A DNA stretch of 64,000 bases from NCBI GenBank assembly GCA_945882095.1, contig CAMCWF010000004.1, forward strand, positions 62,001 through 126,000, written 5' to 3'. Of the stretch, positions 54,992 through 64,000 are shown one piece after another. The notes beneath the pieces are model-generated. The model did not search any database. It had not been told where the DNA came from and saw only the letters and a list, made by a program, of their open reading frames with translations. This DNA is from Chryseobacterium gleum (GTDB taxonomy: Bacteria > Bacteroidota > Bacteroidia > Flavobacteriales_D > Crocinitomicaceae). A program made the position numbers and the translations under genes. The stretch's first letter is position 1, and every line of letters begins with the position of its first letter.

Positions 54992-57441
54992 CTAAAATTC
55001 GTTGGGTATTTCTATTTTTAATTTTAACCATTGCCATGCGGTTTTCTTCACAATGTGTCCTTTCTTGGGAATTTCAACATCCACTTAAGAAGGATTGGAT
55101 TTCCATGGGGGAATCGGGAACAGTACAAGAAACGTTATGGAAAAATGGAATTTTACCCAATCCTTATGTTGGGGAAAATGAAAATGAATACCAATGGATT
55201 GAAGACCATGAATGGCATTTTAGAAGCAAGTTTTTTCTCTCTGAAACATTGTTTAACGCACCGTCCGTTCATATAAATTTGCCTTGTGTAGATACCTACG
55301 CAAAAATTTATGTCAATGGCATTCTTGTCTTACAAACTGAAAATTATTTCCGACCCTATGACGTTTCCATAAAAGATCACCTTCGTTGCGGTTACAACGA
55401 GGTTACCGTTGTTTTTTCGCCTCCGGCACTGTATCATAAAATGGATTACAAAAAGGCGAAATTTCATTACCCCACACCCAATGACTTGGCGAAAATAAAA
55501 GTGTCCTCCTTGACACGTAAACCGCAATACCAGTTTGGGTGGGATTGGGCATTGCGAATGAATACGATTGGTTTTCCAAAGCCTGTATGCATCGAGATTC
55601 CAAAAACAAACTTGGTAAGCTCCATAGGGATGAACACCCTAAACCTACAAGGAGATGCATCATTGGAAATGGTTATTACCCACGTTAAAAACATTGAAGG
55701 TTATTCTTTTGAATCTACTATGTTTCAACTTAAAAGTACATTCGCCCAAGGAACCATTACTCGGTTGGCTCTTTCGCTCAAAAATCCGCGTCTGTGGTGG
55801 CCTTCTGGGATGGGAGATGCGAACGTATATTACGACACCCTTCGAATTTTTGACAAGCAAGCTAATTGTATTCAAGAAGTGCCTTACACTTTTGGGGTGA
55901 GAAAGGTGGGTTTACTTCAACAAACAGATGAATGGGGAACTTCTTTTCAGTTTACAATTAATGGATTACCGGTGTTTTTAAAGGGGGCAAATTTTATTCC
56001 TCCAACGGTTTTTAATGGGATAACGAAGGATGAAGAATGGAACGAATGGGTGCGGGTGATGAAGGAATCAAATTTCAATGCGGTTCGAATATGGGGAGGA
56101 GGAGACTATGCAAGTGATGCTTTTCTGGAGGCTTGTGACAAGGCGGGACTTATGGTTTGGCATGATGCCATGTTTGCGTGTGCAATGTATCCAGGTGATT
56201 CTGCTTTTTTAGCCAATGTATCAGCAGAGTTCGAGTACCAAATCCCTAGGTTGACAAAACATGCGTCCGTAATTCTAATCAATGGGAACAATGAGGTTGA
56301 TGTTGCATGGAAAAATTGGGGTTTTCAATCGCAATACCATCTGGATAAGGATGACCAAAAAGTAATTGAAAGCGACTACAATGCTTTGTTTAAGGTACTG
56401 CTTCCAAATACATTGGCAAAGTATTCGAACCTTCCCTTTACCCATACCTCACCTTTAAGCAATTGGGGAAAGGATGAGTTTTATAACCATGGCACCCAGC
56501 ATTATTGGGGCGTCTGGCATGGTGCAGATGAGATGGAGGGGTTTGCTAAGAACATTGGGCGATTCAATGCTGAATATGGATTCCAGAGTTTTCCTGAATT
56601 CTCGACCTTGTCTGCTTTTTCAAATGAAGAAGATTGGTCGTTGGATTCTAAAGTCATGAAACACCATCAAAAAAGCTATGTCGGAAATGGAATGATCCTT
56701 AAACATGCCAAAAAACTGTTCGGAAAACCAAAGGATTTTAAAACCTTTGTGTACTTCTCGCAACTGACTCAAGCATACGCTGTAGAATCTGCCATCACAG
56801 GTCATCGTTTGGATGCGCCAAGGTGCATGGGAACGCTTTATTGGCAGCTCAATGATTGTTGGCCAGCACCCACATGGTCCAGCATTGATTATTATGGAAA
56901 TTGGAAAAGTCTTCAGTATAAAGTCCGTGAAATTTATAAAGACCTAACTGTACTCGCTAAAAAATCCAATGGGAAAACCGAATTGTTTGTGTCGTATCTG
57001 AATGGAAAAACACCGCGTGAAATGCTCGTTTCTTGGACTGAATACGATTTGTCAGGTAAGGTTATGGGTTCATTTGCCAAGTCGCTAAACCTTCCCGTAC
57101 TTGGTTCACTGTCCCTTGCGGGTTATCCTTCGGATGCAAAGCCAAGGTTGGTGGTTGTGAACATAGATGGTGTGGAAGCGCGTACTTTTTTAGTAGGAGA
57201 TTTTAAAAGAAATCCAAAACAACAGGTTATAACCGCTATGAAAATTGTTTCCATTGATGCTGAACGAAAAGAGGCTGTTGTCGAATTAACAACGGATTCT
57301 TTTCTTGCTGACTGTTGGATGTATTCAGATAAATTGGGAGTTCATTTTGAAAATAATTTTACGAATTTCCTCCCCGGTAAACACTTGATTAAGTTAACCT
57401 TCACCGATGAAATAGGTGACTTAAAATGTATGTACAGATGA
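54985..57441 (+). CDS. Beta-mannosidase-like glycoside hydrolase family 2 protein
   Basis: GH2 beta-mannosidases release mannose from Man-beta-1,4-GlcNAc or manno-oligosaccharides. The 818-residue protein has a signal peptide, a jelly-roll N domain (FRSKFFLSETLF, YAKIYVNGILVLQTENYFRPY), the GWDWALRM block typical of beta-mannosidases, the core NAVRIWGGGDY, the acid/base Glu in INGNNEVDVAW, the nucleophile Glu in RFNAEYGFQSFPE, and the YWQLNDCWPAPTWS block. Export is expected. It overlaps the asparaginase by 7 bp and the receptor by 4 bp. Confidence 0.93.
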   Translation: MVTKIRWVFLFLILTIAMRFSSQCVLSWEFQHPLKKDWISMGESGTVQETLWKNGILPNPYVGENENEYQWIEDHEWHFRSKFFLSETLFNAPSVHINLPCVDTYAKIYVNGILVLQTENYFRPYDVSIKDHLRCGYNEVTVVFSPPALYHKMDYKKAKFHYPTPNDLAKIKVSSLTRKPQYQFGWDWALRMNTIGFPKPVCIEIPKTNLVSSIGMNTLNLQGDASLEMVITHVKNIEGYSFESTMFQLKSTFAQGTITRLALSLKNPRLWWPSGMGDANVYYDTLRIFDKQANCIQEVPYTFGVRKVGLLQQTDEWGTSFQFTINGLPVFLKGANFIPPTVFNGITKDEEWNEWVRVMKESNFNAVRIWGGGDYASDAFLEACDKAGLMVWHDAMFACAMYPGDSAFLANVSAEFEYQIPRLTKHASVILINGNNEVDVAWKNWGFQSQYHLDKDDQKVIESDYNALFKVLLPNTLAKYSNLPFTHTSPLSNWGKDEFYNHGTQHYWGVWHGADEMEGFAKNIGRFNAEYGFQSFPEFSTLSAFSNEEDWSLDSKVMKHHQKSYVGNGMILKHAKKLFGKPKDFKTFVYFSQLTQAYAVESAITGHRLDAPRCMGTLYWQLNDCWPAPTWSSIDYYGNWKSLQYKVREIYKDLTVLAKKSNGKTELFVSYLNGKTPREMLVSWTEYDLSGKVMGSFAKSLNLPVLGSLSLAGYPSDAKPRLVVVNIDGVEARTFLVGDFKRNPKQQVITAMKIVSIDAERKEAVVELTTDSFLADCWMYSDKLGVHFENNFTNFLPGKHLIKLTFTDEIGDLKCMYR

Positions 57442-59372
57442 AAAATATTATGCTAGCGATAGGTGCCTTATGCATCTTTTCTTCGATGTATGGTCAAAAG
57501 AGAACAACCTCAGTAGCTGATACCGTACAACTTAAAAAAGAGGTCGTAATTTTTGGAAAAGGTATTGCTTCAAGCTATGCCGAACGTTCTTCGAGTATTC
57601 AATGTTTAACGATGGAGCAAAATAAGAACCTGCCGATTCGCTCGGTAAGTGAAGCTCTTTCTTATGTTCCGGGACTCGACTTTCGCCAGCGAGGGGTGCA
57701 GGGGGTACAAGGTGATTTGAGTATTAGGGGGGGGACATTTGAGCAAAACATCGTACTGGTGAATGGATTTAAATTGGTGGATCCGCAAACGGGACACCAT
57801 GCGTTGAATTTACCAGTATTGCTGACAAATGTCGAAACGATTGAGGTTTACAAAGGTTCAGGAACAAGGGTTTTTGGGCAAAATGCCATGACCGGTGCGG
57901 TTAATTTTGTAACGCGTCCAAAAGACATTGCTTCAGTAAATGGTCAAATTTACGGAGGTTATTTTGGAGGATTGGGAAGTCAGTTCTCCGTTTCTATGCC
58001 CTTGAAAAATTTGAAACAAACCTTTTCTGCGGCATACGATAAAAGCAATGGACATTGGTATAATTCAGATTTTAGCAATCAACAGTATTGTTACGATGGC
58101 ATTTTATCCCTTGGAAACAGGAACGAAGTAAGAGGATTGTTGGCATTTACAGATCGCGCCTTTGGTGCAAATGGTTATTACAGTGCGTCCTTTCCTGATC
58201 AATGGGAATCAACCCAAATGGCATTGGCCGGTTTGTCTCATAAATTTTCTAATGGAAAGTTCGTGTTTCTTACCAAGGCGTCGCTTCGCACCCATCGTGA
58301 TGAATTTCGTTTAAAGCGCATGGATCCCTCTTTCTACACGAATAAACATTGGTCAGAGGTTTTGACTTTTGAGGAGACAGGACAATGGAAGTCGGTTGTC
58401 GGGATTACAGGTTTTGGGGCGGAATACAGAATGGAACAACTTGTGAGCTCAAATCTTGGTGAGCGAAGCAGGGGATATGTTTCAGGTTTTCTCGACCACA
58501 AAGTAAAATTGTTCGATAAAAAGTTGATACTAACCGCCAATGTCCATTTCTTCCACTTGGAGATGAATGGAAACCGTTACCAGAAATTGCTCCCCGGTTT
58601 CGAGGCGACTTTCTTTGTTAACAAGTCTTGGAGGTTCTTTGGCAATGTTTCCCAAAGCTACCGCGCCCCAACGTATACAGAATTGTATTATCAAGATTAT
58701 TCAAACGTGGGAAATCCGAATTTACAACCTGAGTATGCTACGTCTGCTGAAGCAGGGTTTGAATGGAGCCATTCCTGGGGTCAAAAAGACAAAGAAAAAA
58801 ACCGTATTACCTTTGAAACTTCCTACTACCATCGAAACAACTCGAACATGATTGATTGGCAACGAAGCGCTACTTCCATTCCGAATCCTTGGATGCCGGT
58901 AAATCTTTCGAGTGTTGTTTTTAATGGCGTGGAGAGCAATCTTCGTTATACAATGCAAGGAAACCATAAATACAGAATCAGAGAACTCTCTTTGGGTTAT
59001 AATTTTGTGGATGCAAACCATCAATTCGTAGATGTTTTTGGAATGTCACAATCGCGTTATGCTTTTTCAGGTCTTAGAAATCAACTGATAGCAAAAGCAA
59101 CCTTCATTTTGTCGGGATGGGCAACTTTTTCAGTTACCTACAGAGGGTGTGAAAGATTTGGATTGGGTACAGTTTCACTTTTAGATGCCAAATTTCAATT
59201 CAATGCGTCTAAATCTTTTAATCTGTTCGTTGAAGGAAATAATTTGTTGAATGTAGATTATGTGGAGGCTGGATATGTACAAATGCCAGGAATTTGGGGG
59301 AAAGCGGGTGTTTCCTTTCATTTTGATGAAGTTGATAAAAGAAGAAGAATTGTTGTCTCAGATGGGAAATAA
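57438..59372 (+). CDS. TonB-dependent outer-membrane receptor
   Basis: These receptors import bound ligands across the outer membrane using TonB energy. I choose ATG 57438 (644 residues; ATGA overlap with the stop of the mannosidase gene); 57426 is possible. It has a signal peptide, a plug domain with VSEALSYVPGLDFRQRGVQG, LSIRGGTFEQNIVLVNGFKL and NVETIEVYKGSGTRVFGQNAMTGAV, and a 22-strand-type barrel ending GKAGVSFHF. A 15-residue charged tail follows the last strand. The ligand is unknown; its operon suggests a glycan or glycopeptide. Confidence 0.93.
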   Translation: MKNIMLAIGALCIFSSMYGQKRTTSVADTVQLKKEVVIFGKGIASSYAERSSSIQCLTMEQNKNLPIRSVSEALSYVPGLDFRQRGVQGVQGDLSIRGGTFEQNIVLVNGFKLVDPQTGHHALNLPVLLTNVETIEVYKGSGTRVFGQNAMTGAVNFVTRPKDIASVNGQIYGGYFGGLGSQFSVSMPLKNLKQTFSAAYDKSNGHWYNSDFSNQQYCYDGILSLGNRNEVRGLLAFTDRAFGANGYYSASFPDQWESTQMALAGLSHKFSNGKFVFLTKASLRTHRDEFRLKRMDPSFYTNKHWSEVLTFEETGQWKSVVGITGFGAEYRMEQLVSSNLGERSRGYVSGFLDHKVKLFDKKLILTANVHFFHLEMNGNRYQKLLPGFEATFFVNKSWRFFGNVSQSYRAPTYTELYYQDYSNVGNPNLQPEYATSAEAGFEWSHSWGQKDKEKNRITFETSYYHRNNSNMIDWQRSATSIPNPWMPVNLSSVVFNGVESNLRYTMQGNHKYRIRELSLGYNFVDANHQFVDVFGMSQSRYAFSGLRNQLIAKATFILSGWATFSVTYRGCERFGLGTVSLLDAKFQFNASKSFNLFVEGNNLLNVDYVEAGYVQMPGIWGKAGVSFHFDEVDKRRRIVVSDGK

Positions 59373-59421
59373 GCCCAAACCCTTTGGTCGCTCCTTACCT
59401 GTTTACTTAGCGGATGAAAGG

Positions 59422-60678
59422 TTATTGTATACTTGCTTCAAGTACAACTTCCCAACCTTTCCAATGGTGTTGAAATCCAATCGTTTCATTGTGCCATATA
59501 AAACAAAAGTTCCCTCCATATTGTGAAATTACGGACTTCATTTCTTTAACTTTTTCAATGGCAATTTGAGGGGATAATTTTAAGTATTCATTTAATGTGC
59601 CATCCATATAGCAAAAGGGTTGGATGGTTAAAGTGCTGGGTTCATTCTTCGAGAGGTCAAACCAAGGGTAGGCTTTGGCCGTTCCCGCGCGAAATCCAAT
59701 ACATTCTGCATACCCCATGGTATAATCCGTAGAAATATTTGAATCGATCAAAGTAAGGTAGGTTTCTGGGATTTGAAGTCTTAAGTAATGTTGACGGCTT
59801 TCCGTTGGGGTTGATTTCAGTAGGGTTGCTAACCTGGATTTTTCGTTCTCTAAAATACTTTTGTTCAGGTAGGTTGTATAGCCGGGATGTAAACCAATCT
59901 TACAAAAAGCGGCTGTCCTTTGTATTACCCTTTGCTGTGCTGGATTTGTGTAGGGAAGATTTTTATCCCAACGTCCTTGGTCAGCTAGCAACCAAAAGCA
60001 ATGTGTCATCGGGAAATTGGATGCTATGTTCTCAATTTTATCAAAGTTGTCAAAAGGGTCTTTTTGAAGCCTTAACAAGGTCTTTATCCGCACGTTGATC
60101 CTAGGATAATCGAATTTCATAACATCTTTCAACAATCCCATGGTTTGACGGAGCATTCCTTTATGAAGATAGGCATAGGTTGAATCTATGTCGAAGGTAG
60201 GTATGATTTCGTATCTGTGATTTTGTGTTTTTTCAAGTCCCACGAACGAAAGTATGCCCTCGCTCCACACATCGCAAATGGGTATTTCAAGCCAATTGTA
60301 GGTAGACTGAATGCTGTTTTTTGCTTCAAATCGGCCATGTGCATCTTTTTCTTTTTCCGTGTATTCCTCGTATCGCGTAAGCACATAAAAAATAGCCGCA
60401 ATGGGATCCATAACATCATCAAAAACAAGTACTTCCATTTTATTAAATAAACCTTTTGTCAAGTTTATGAGGCGTACGTCATCTTCAAATAAAATTTTGG
60501 AAGGTTTGATGGTTTTTACATCAACAAGGTTTTGGTTTGAATAGTTAAGTTTTGGCCCTTCCGATTGTTTGAATTCCTCAAGGTCAGTGATTATTGAATA
60601 GGAAAAGCCCCGTTGCGAAAACAGAAATTCAAAGGTATATTCAATTCTTGGGGTTAGTTTCTCTGAGAAAATAAGCAT
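59422..60678 (-). CDS. Polysaccharide deacetylase-like protein (DUF7033 type)
   Basis: The 418-residue protein has an N-terminal ~110-residue domain of the DUF7033 kind and a C-terminal deacetylase-like half with the divalent-metal motif pieces TFDIDSTYAY (Asp pair), IGLHPGYTTY (HxxxS/T-like) and FIWHNETIGF. The family removes acetyl groups from glycans such as peptidoglycan or surface polysaccharide. No signal peptide, so a precursor substrate in the cytoplasm is likely. TAATG coupling to wecB upstream suggests joint work on a GlcNAc/ManNAc-containing polymer (inference). Confidence 0.85.
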   Translation of the reverse strand: MLIFSEKLTPRIEYTFEFLFSQRGFSYSIITDLEEFKQSEGPKLNYSNQNLVDVKTIKPSKILFEDDVRLINLTKGLFNKMEVLVFDDVMDPIAAIFYVLTRYEEYTEKEKDAHGRFEAKNSIQSTYNWLEIPICDVWSEGILSFVGLEKTQNHRYEIIPTFDIDSTYAYLHKGMLRQTMGLLKDVMKFDYPRINVRIKTLLRLQKDPFDNFDKIENIASNFPMTHCFWLLADQGRWDKNLPYTNPAQQRVIQRTAAFCKIGLHPGYTTYLNKSILENEKSRLATLLKSTPTESRQHYLRLQIPETYLTLIDSNISTDYTMGYAECIGFRAGTAKAYPWFDLSKNEPSTLTIQPFCYMDGTLNEYLKLSPQIAIEKVKEMKSVISQYGGNFCFIWHNETIGFQHHWKGWEVVLEASIQ

Positions 60679-61823
60679 TAGAGCGAACTAAGTATCAATT
60701 CACAAATGGATTCAGCTGCTTTGCCATCACCAAAAAACGAAGGGTATGAATAATCCGTCTTTTCACGTAGCGTATTAAAAGCATGCAAGATTTTATCCTT
60801 GTCAGCGCCCGTGAGCATTGCATTGCCGTTGTCAACGATTTCAACCCATTCAGTTTGCGGACGAAGTATGATGCATGGTTTTTTAAAGAAAAATGCTTCT
60901 TTTTGAACGCCTCCGCTGTCTGTTATCACCATCTGACAATTGGATTCTAAGGAAATCATGTCAATAAATCCTGCCGGAGGAATGAGGTGAAATTTTTGAT
61001 TAGAAAAAACCTTTGTTGTCAAAGTGCCATCTAAATTCTCCTTCATTTTGTTCTTCGTTCTTGGGTGAAGAGGTAATACGATGTCCCAACCTGTGGTTTC
61101 GCCAATTTCTAATAATCCTTTGAAAATAGAAGAAAGGTTTTGCGGGTTGTCTGTGTTTGCATCTCGGTGGATGGTACACAACACATAAGGTCTTTCATGT
61201 AGACCTAACGTTTTAAGCAGGGTAGAAGTAGTTTGTGAGAGGTCGGCGAAATACAAGCTGTTGTCAAACATGATGTCTCCAGTTTTAAAAACAAACGGAC
61301 TGTCGATGCTTGCTTTTCCTTCTGTATCCTTGCTAAATCCTTCATTGATTAAGTTCTGAATGCCCTGTTCCGTGGGTGAAAACAATAAGGTTGACATGTG
61401 ATCACACCCAATTCTATTGATTTCTTCGGGCATTGATTTATTGAATGATCTTAACCCGGCTTCGATGTGTATGACAGGAATGTGGATTTTACATGCGGCA
61501 AGGGCTCCCGCCAAGGTTGAATTGGTGTCACCATATACCAAGACGGCGTCGGGTTTTTCATCAAGGAGAATGGCTTCAATTCCTTCAATCATTTTTGCCG
61601 TTTGGATGCCATGGTTGCCGCTTCCAACTTGAAGGTTGTATTTCGAAACAGGGATTCCCATTTCTTCGAAAAAAACAGCAGACATGTTCTCGTCATAATG
61701 CTGTCCTGTGTGAACAATAACTTCCTGTATATCGCTTGAAAAATGGGTGTTTATGGCTCTGCTGATGGCAGCAGCTTTAATGATTTGAGGCCTGGCCCCA
61801 ATGATGGTAACGATTTTTTTCAT
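60678..61823 (-). CDS. wecB: UDP-N-acetylglucosamine 2-epimerase (non-hydrolysing)
   Basis: WecB interconverts UDP-GlcNAc and UDP-ManNAc, a precursor of surface polysaccharides. The 381-residue protein has IIGARPQIIKAAAIS, HTGQHYDENMSAVFF, VIHIEAGLRSF, MPEEINRIGCDHM, LCTIHRDANTDNP and ITDSGGVQKEAFFF with the catalytic and nucleotide residues in place. Its start overlaps radC by 4 bp (ATGA) and its stop overlaps the deacetylase start by 1 bp. Confidence 0.95.
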   Translation of the reverse strand: MKKIVTIIGARPQIIKAAAISRAINTHFSSDIQEVIVHTGQHYDENMSAVFFEEMGIPVSKYNLQVGSGNHGIQTAKMIEGIEAILLDEKPDAVLVYGDTNSTLAGALAACKIHIPVIHIEAGLRSFNKSMPEEINRIGCDHMSTLLFSPTEQGIQNLINEGFSKDTEGKASIDSPFVFKTGDIMFDNSLYFADLSQTTSTLLKTLGLHERPYVLCTIHRDANTDNPQNLSSIFKGLLEIGETTGWDIVLPLHPRTKNKMKENLDGTLTTKVFSNQKFHLIPPAGFIDMISLESNCQMVITDSGGVQKEAFFFKKPCIILRPQTEWVEIVDNGNAMLTGADKDKILHAFNTLREKTDYSYPSFFGDGKAAESICELILSSL

Positions 61824-62503
61824 AAATCCAATAGGCCTTCATCGGCAAAGCTAAAGTAGCCATAATCAGTGAATATGAGGTGGTCGAGTATTGGCAATTC
61901 AATGAATTTACCGAATTTCAGTAGTTTTTGTGTGAGTAGGATGTCGGATTTACTGGGTTTGAGGTTTCCGCTGGGATGGTTGTGACAAAGTATGATTCCT
62001 GTGGCTTTATGCGTAAATGCCAATCCGAAAATAACCCTGCCGTCGGCGATGGTAGCCGTAAGTCCACCTCGAGATATGGACTTTCCGTAGATTACTTCGT
62101 TGTTGTTGTTCATCAGCAAAAGGATAAATTCTTCGTGTTGAAGAAGACTGAGGTGACTTTTAACATAATCGTATACGTCTTTCGAATTTGCCACTTTGAA
62201 AGAAAGAAGCGGATTTTCGGCGGAATGCCTTCTTCCCAATTCAAAAGCCGCGAGTAAAATCGTTGATTTTGCAGGACCAATTCCATCGAATTTCTCTAAA
62301 CGCATAGCATCTGATTTAAACAAAGTGCATAAATTGTTGCTGTGATTGGTTAGGATCTCTTGTCCGATTTCCTTCGCGTTTTTTTGCTGTACGCCATTTC
62401 CAATGAGAATGGCAAGGAGGTCTGAATCCGAAAGTGACCTGATGCCGTTTTGGATACTTTTCAACCTGGGTTGATCGTCTTGGGGGAGGGATTTTATGCG
62501 CAT
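61820..62503 (-). CDS. radC: RadC family JAB/MPN-domain protein
   Basis: RadC-like proteins have a helix-hairpin-helix-like N part (~1-90) and a JAB metalloprotease-fold C part. The 227-residue protein (ATG 62503; the frame to 62515 starts with TTG) has GIGPAKSTILLAAFELGRR and the metal motif CHNHPSGNLKPSKSD (His-x-His...Ser...Asp) near residue 175. The biological role is unclear: despite the name it is not proven in DNA repair. A terminator hairpin of the gcvT gene directly abuts its start codon. Confidence 0.94.
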   Translation of the reverse strand: MRIKSLPQDDQPRLKSIQNGIRSLSDSDLLAILIGNGVQQKNAKEIGQEILTNHSNNLCTLFKSDAMRLEKFDGIGPAKSTILLAAFELGRRHSAENPLLSFKVANSKDVYDYVKSHLSLLQHEEFILLLMNNNNEVIYGKSISRGGLTATIADGRVIFGLAFTHKATGIILCHNHPSGNLKPSKSDILLTQKLLKFGKFIELPILDHLIFTDYGYFSFADEGLLDL

Positions 62504-62530
62504 AAAAAAAAGCAACGGGTTAACGATGCT
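62504..62530 (-). terminator. Terminator after gcvT directly abutting the radC start
   Basis: Minus strand: AGCATCG stem, TTAACC loop, CGTTGCT stem (one mismatch, A opposite A), then a run of T (plus strand 62504-62510), immediately followed by the radC ATG (62503-62501). It lies 24 nt after the gcvT stop. It could end gcvT transcripts or, if read through, keep the radC start in a structured leader. Confidence 0.68.
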
Positions 62531-62554
62531 TTTCTTTGTTTCTTGTAAAGAGAA

Positions 62555-63637
62555 TTACTTTTTATAAAAAGGCAATTTAACTACCTTGGCTTGCACGCCT
62601 TTTTCACGAACTTCAATGAAAATTTCTGTGTCTAATGTTGCGTTATCGATGGTGACATATCCTAAACCAATGCCTATTTTCATAGAAGGTGACATGGTGC
62701 CAGAAGTAACTTTTCCGATTACATTGTTTTCTGCATCTAAGATGTTGTAGTCGTGACGAGGAATGCCTCTTTCCATCATTTCAAAGGCCACGAGTTTGCG
62801 TTTTACGCCTTCTGCCTTTTGATTTGATAAAAATGCACTGTCGGTAAATTCTTTGGTGAATTTGGTAATCCAACCCAATCCTGCTTCTAAAGGAGAGGTA
62901 GTATCATCAATGTCATTTCCGTATAGACAGAACCCCATTTCCAATCGCAAGGTGTCACGCGCAGCAAGTCCGATTGGTTTCATACCGAAATCTTTTCCCG
63001 CTTCAAATACCGCGTCCCAAACGGCATTGGCTGAGGCATTGGGTATGTAAATTTCAAAACCTCCTGAACCGGTATATCCTGTCGCGGAGACGATTACATT
63101 TTCAATCCCTGCAAAAGTCCCAATTTGAAAGGAGTAATAAGCCATTTCTGTAAGAGAAATGTTCGTTAACGATTGCATGGATTCGGAAGCTTTGGGGCCT
63201 TGAATGGCAAGCAAAGAGTAATTGTCGGAAGCATTCTCCATTTCAACGCCTTCTGTATTATGGCTGGCAATCCAGTTCCAATCCTTTTCGATGTTAGAGG
63301 CATTGACAACCAATAGGTATTCAACTTCAGAAATTCGGTAGATGATTAAATCATCCACAATTCCACCTTTCCCATTTGGCATACAGCTGTATTGTGCTTT
63401 TCCATCAACCAAAACCGAAGCGTCGTTGCTCGCAATCTTTTGAATCAAAGCAAGGGCTTGAGGTCCACGAAGGAAAAATTCACCCATGTGAGATACATCA
63501 AATACGCCAACGTCATTTCTAACGGTTTCATGTTCGACGTTTATGCCAGCATATTGAACGGGCATGTTAAATCCTGCAAACGGAACCATTTTAGCGCCCA
63601 ATGCAATGTGTTTTTCGGAAAGTATTGTGTTTTTCAT
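62555..63637 (-). CDS. gcvT: Aminomethyltransferase (glycine cleavage T protein)
   Basis: GcvT transfers the methylene group of aminomethylated H protein to tetrahydrofolate and releases ammonia. The 360-residue protein has the folate-binding order: [71 protein letters not shown] and [15 protein letters not shown] [15 protein letters not shown]. It begins 1 bp after the efp stop. Tetrahydrofolate links it loosely to folP at 9 kb. Confidence 0.97.
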   Translation of the reverse strand: MKNTILSEKHIALGAKMVPFAGFNMPVQYAGINVEHETVRNDVGVFDVSHMGEFFLRGPQALALIQKIASNDASVLVDGKAQYSCMPNGKGGIVDDLIIYRISEVEYLLVVNASNIEKDWNWIASHNTEGVEMENASDNYSLLAIQGPKASESMQSLTNISLTEMAYYSFQIGTFAGIENVIVSATGYTGSGGFEIYIPNASANAVWDAVFEAGKDFGMKPIGLAARDTLRLEMGFCLYGNDIDDTTSPLEAGLGWITKFTKEFTDSAFLSNQKAEGVKRKLVAFEMMERGIPRHDYNILDAENNVIGKVTSGTMSPSMKIGIGLGYVTIDNATLDTEIFIEVREKGVQAKVVKLPFYKK

Positions 63638-63638
63638 G

Positions 63639-64000
63639 TTATGATTTCACGCGTTCAACATAAACCCCTGTTCTTGTATCAATTTTGATGATTTCACCAT
63701 TTTCAATAAACAAAGGAACCCTGATTTCTGCACCGGATGCGATGGTAGCGGGTTTCATTGTGTTTGTAGCCGTATCACCTTTGATTCCTGGTTCTGTGTA
63801 GGTTATTTCAGCGACTATGTACATGGGAAGTTCAATGACCAAAGGCGTCTCTTCTTCAACATGAAACAAGATGTTTACAATCATGCTCTCTTGCAAAAAC
63901 AAAGGTTTCTCAACCATTTTTGAAGGTATGTTAATTTGTTCGTAGCTTTCGTTGTTCATGAAGATAAAATCCGTCCCCTCTTGATAAAGGTACTGGTATT
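63639..64000 (-). CDS. efp: Elongation factor P (5' end outside window)
   Basis: EF-P helps ribosomes make bonds at proline runs. The frame continues past the first in-window Met at 63959 to the right edge, with [13 protein letters not shown] preceding MNNESYEQI, the standard end of the EF-P N-terminal domain. The visible part covers the middle OB domain ([16 protein letters not shown] form: [20 protein letters not shown]) and the C-terminal OB domain with [19 protein letters not shown] and [13 protein letters not shown]. The modified Lys of domain I lies outside. It is the upstream neighbour of gcvT, with a 1-bp gap. Confidence 0.95.
   Translation of the reverse strand, partial: YQYLYQEGTDFIFMNNESYEQINIPSKMVEKPLFLQESMIVNILFHVEEETPLVIELPMYIVAEITYTEPGIKGDTATNTMKPATIASGAEIRVPLFIENGEIIKIDTRTGVYVERVKS

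Noticed and set aside
57361-57441. Frameshift between mannosidase and receptor genes
   Set aside because: The genes end and start cleanly with an ATGA overlap, and both keep complete family motifs.
59260-59526. 88-residue plus-strand frame at the end of the receptor gene
   Set aside because: It shadows the receptor and deacetylase-like genes and has no recognisable domain or start signal.

Overview
The window looks like ordinary chromosome of a marine or freshwater Bacteroidota, most likely Flavobacteriales (a Fluviicola/Crocinitomicaceae-like relative is my guess, not something I could test). The grounds are type IX secretion (T9SS) cargo with type A and type B C-terminal sorting domains, a PorP/SprF-family protein, a short primary sigma factor without region 1.1, BatA and DUF3822 family proteins, a YbiT-like ABC-F ATPase, a TonB-dependent receptor, and TAnnTTTG promoter boxes in place of E. 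coli-type -10 boxes. I see no rRNA, tRNA, insertion sequence, prophage or CRISPR. Genes are packed tightly: many neighbours overlap by 1-10 bp, and no gene-free stretch reaches 300 bases. The longest is about 204 bp, between gyrA and clpC.

Layout. 1-4.3 kb: 3' part of a giant PKD-repeat T9SS cargo protein. 4.3-7.2 kb: a membrane-anchored unknown, a PlsC-like acyltransferase, a Cys-rich DUF5522 protein and a PLP-dependent desulfhydrase/deaminase homologue. 7.2-9.2 kb: a type B cargo gene and its PorP/SprF partner. 9.3-24.4 kb: folP facing a DUF1599 gene, then a DoxX/MauE-thioredoxin fusion and the coupled run tpiA, prmA, a 1559-residue exported unknown, plsY, a 1805-residue TPR/PD40/SPOR-like protein carrying exactly 17 copies of a 42-bp repeat, and clpS. 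24.4-29 kb: coaD, rsmD, DUF3822 and a thioredoxin-fold protein facing a RecD-like helicase. 29-37.5 kb: an exported unknown, a type A cargo, an M61 peptidase, an ABC-F protein, a PmtA-like methyltransferase and a dihydroorotase homologue lacking its metal ligands. 37.5-43.4 kb: a BatA-domain protein, a TPR protein and gyrA. 43.5-51.5 kb: clpC, an alpha-oxoamine synthase (probably serine palmitoyltransferase), a long GAPDH, rpoD and degP. 51.6-59.4 kb: a six-gene coupled unit of dapF, GNAT, mltG, glycosylasparaginase, beta-mannosidase and a TonB receptor. 59.4-64 kb: a polysaccharide-deacetylase-like gene, wecB, radC, gcvT and the 3' part of efp.

The themes are envelope and housekeeping. Envelope functions include T9SS cargo, phospholipid acyl transfer (plsY, PlsC-like), peptidoglycan (dapF, mltG, SPOR-like domains), sphingolipid entry and surface-sugar synthesis. 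Housekeeping covers translation, proteolysis and replication. Least explained are the 1559-residue protein, the 1805-residue repeat protein, the 756- and 414-residue unknowns and the metal-less dihydroorotase. Several genes have a TAnnTTTG box ending only 4-5 nt before ATG, which predicts leaderless transcripts.
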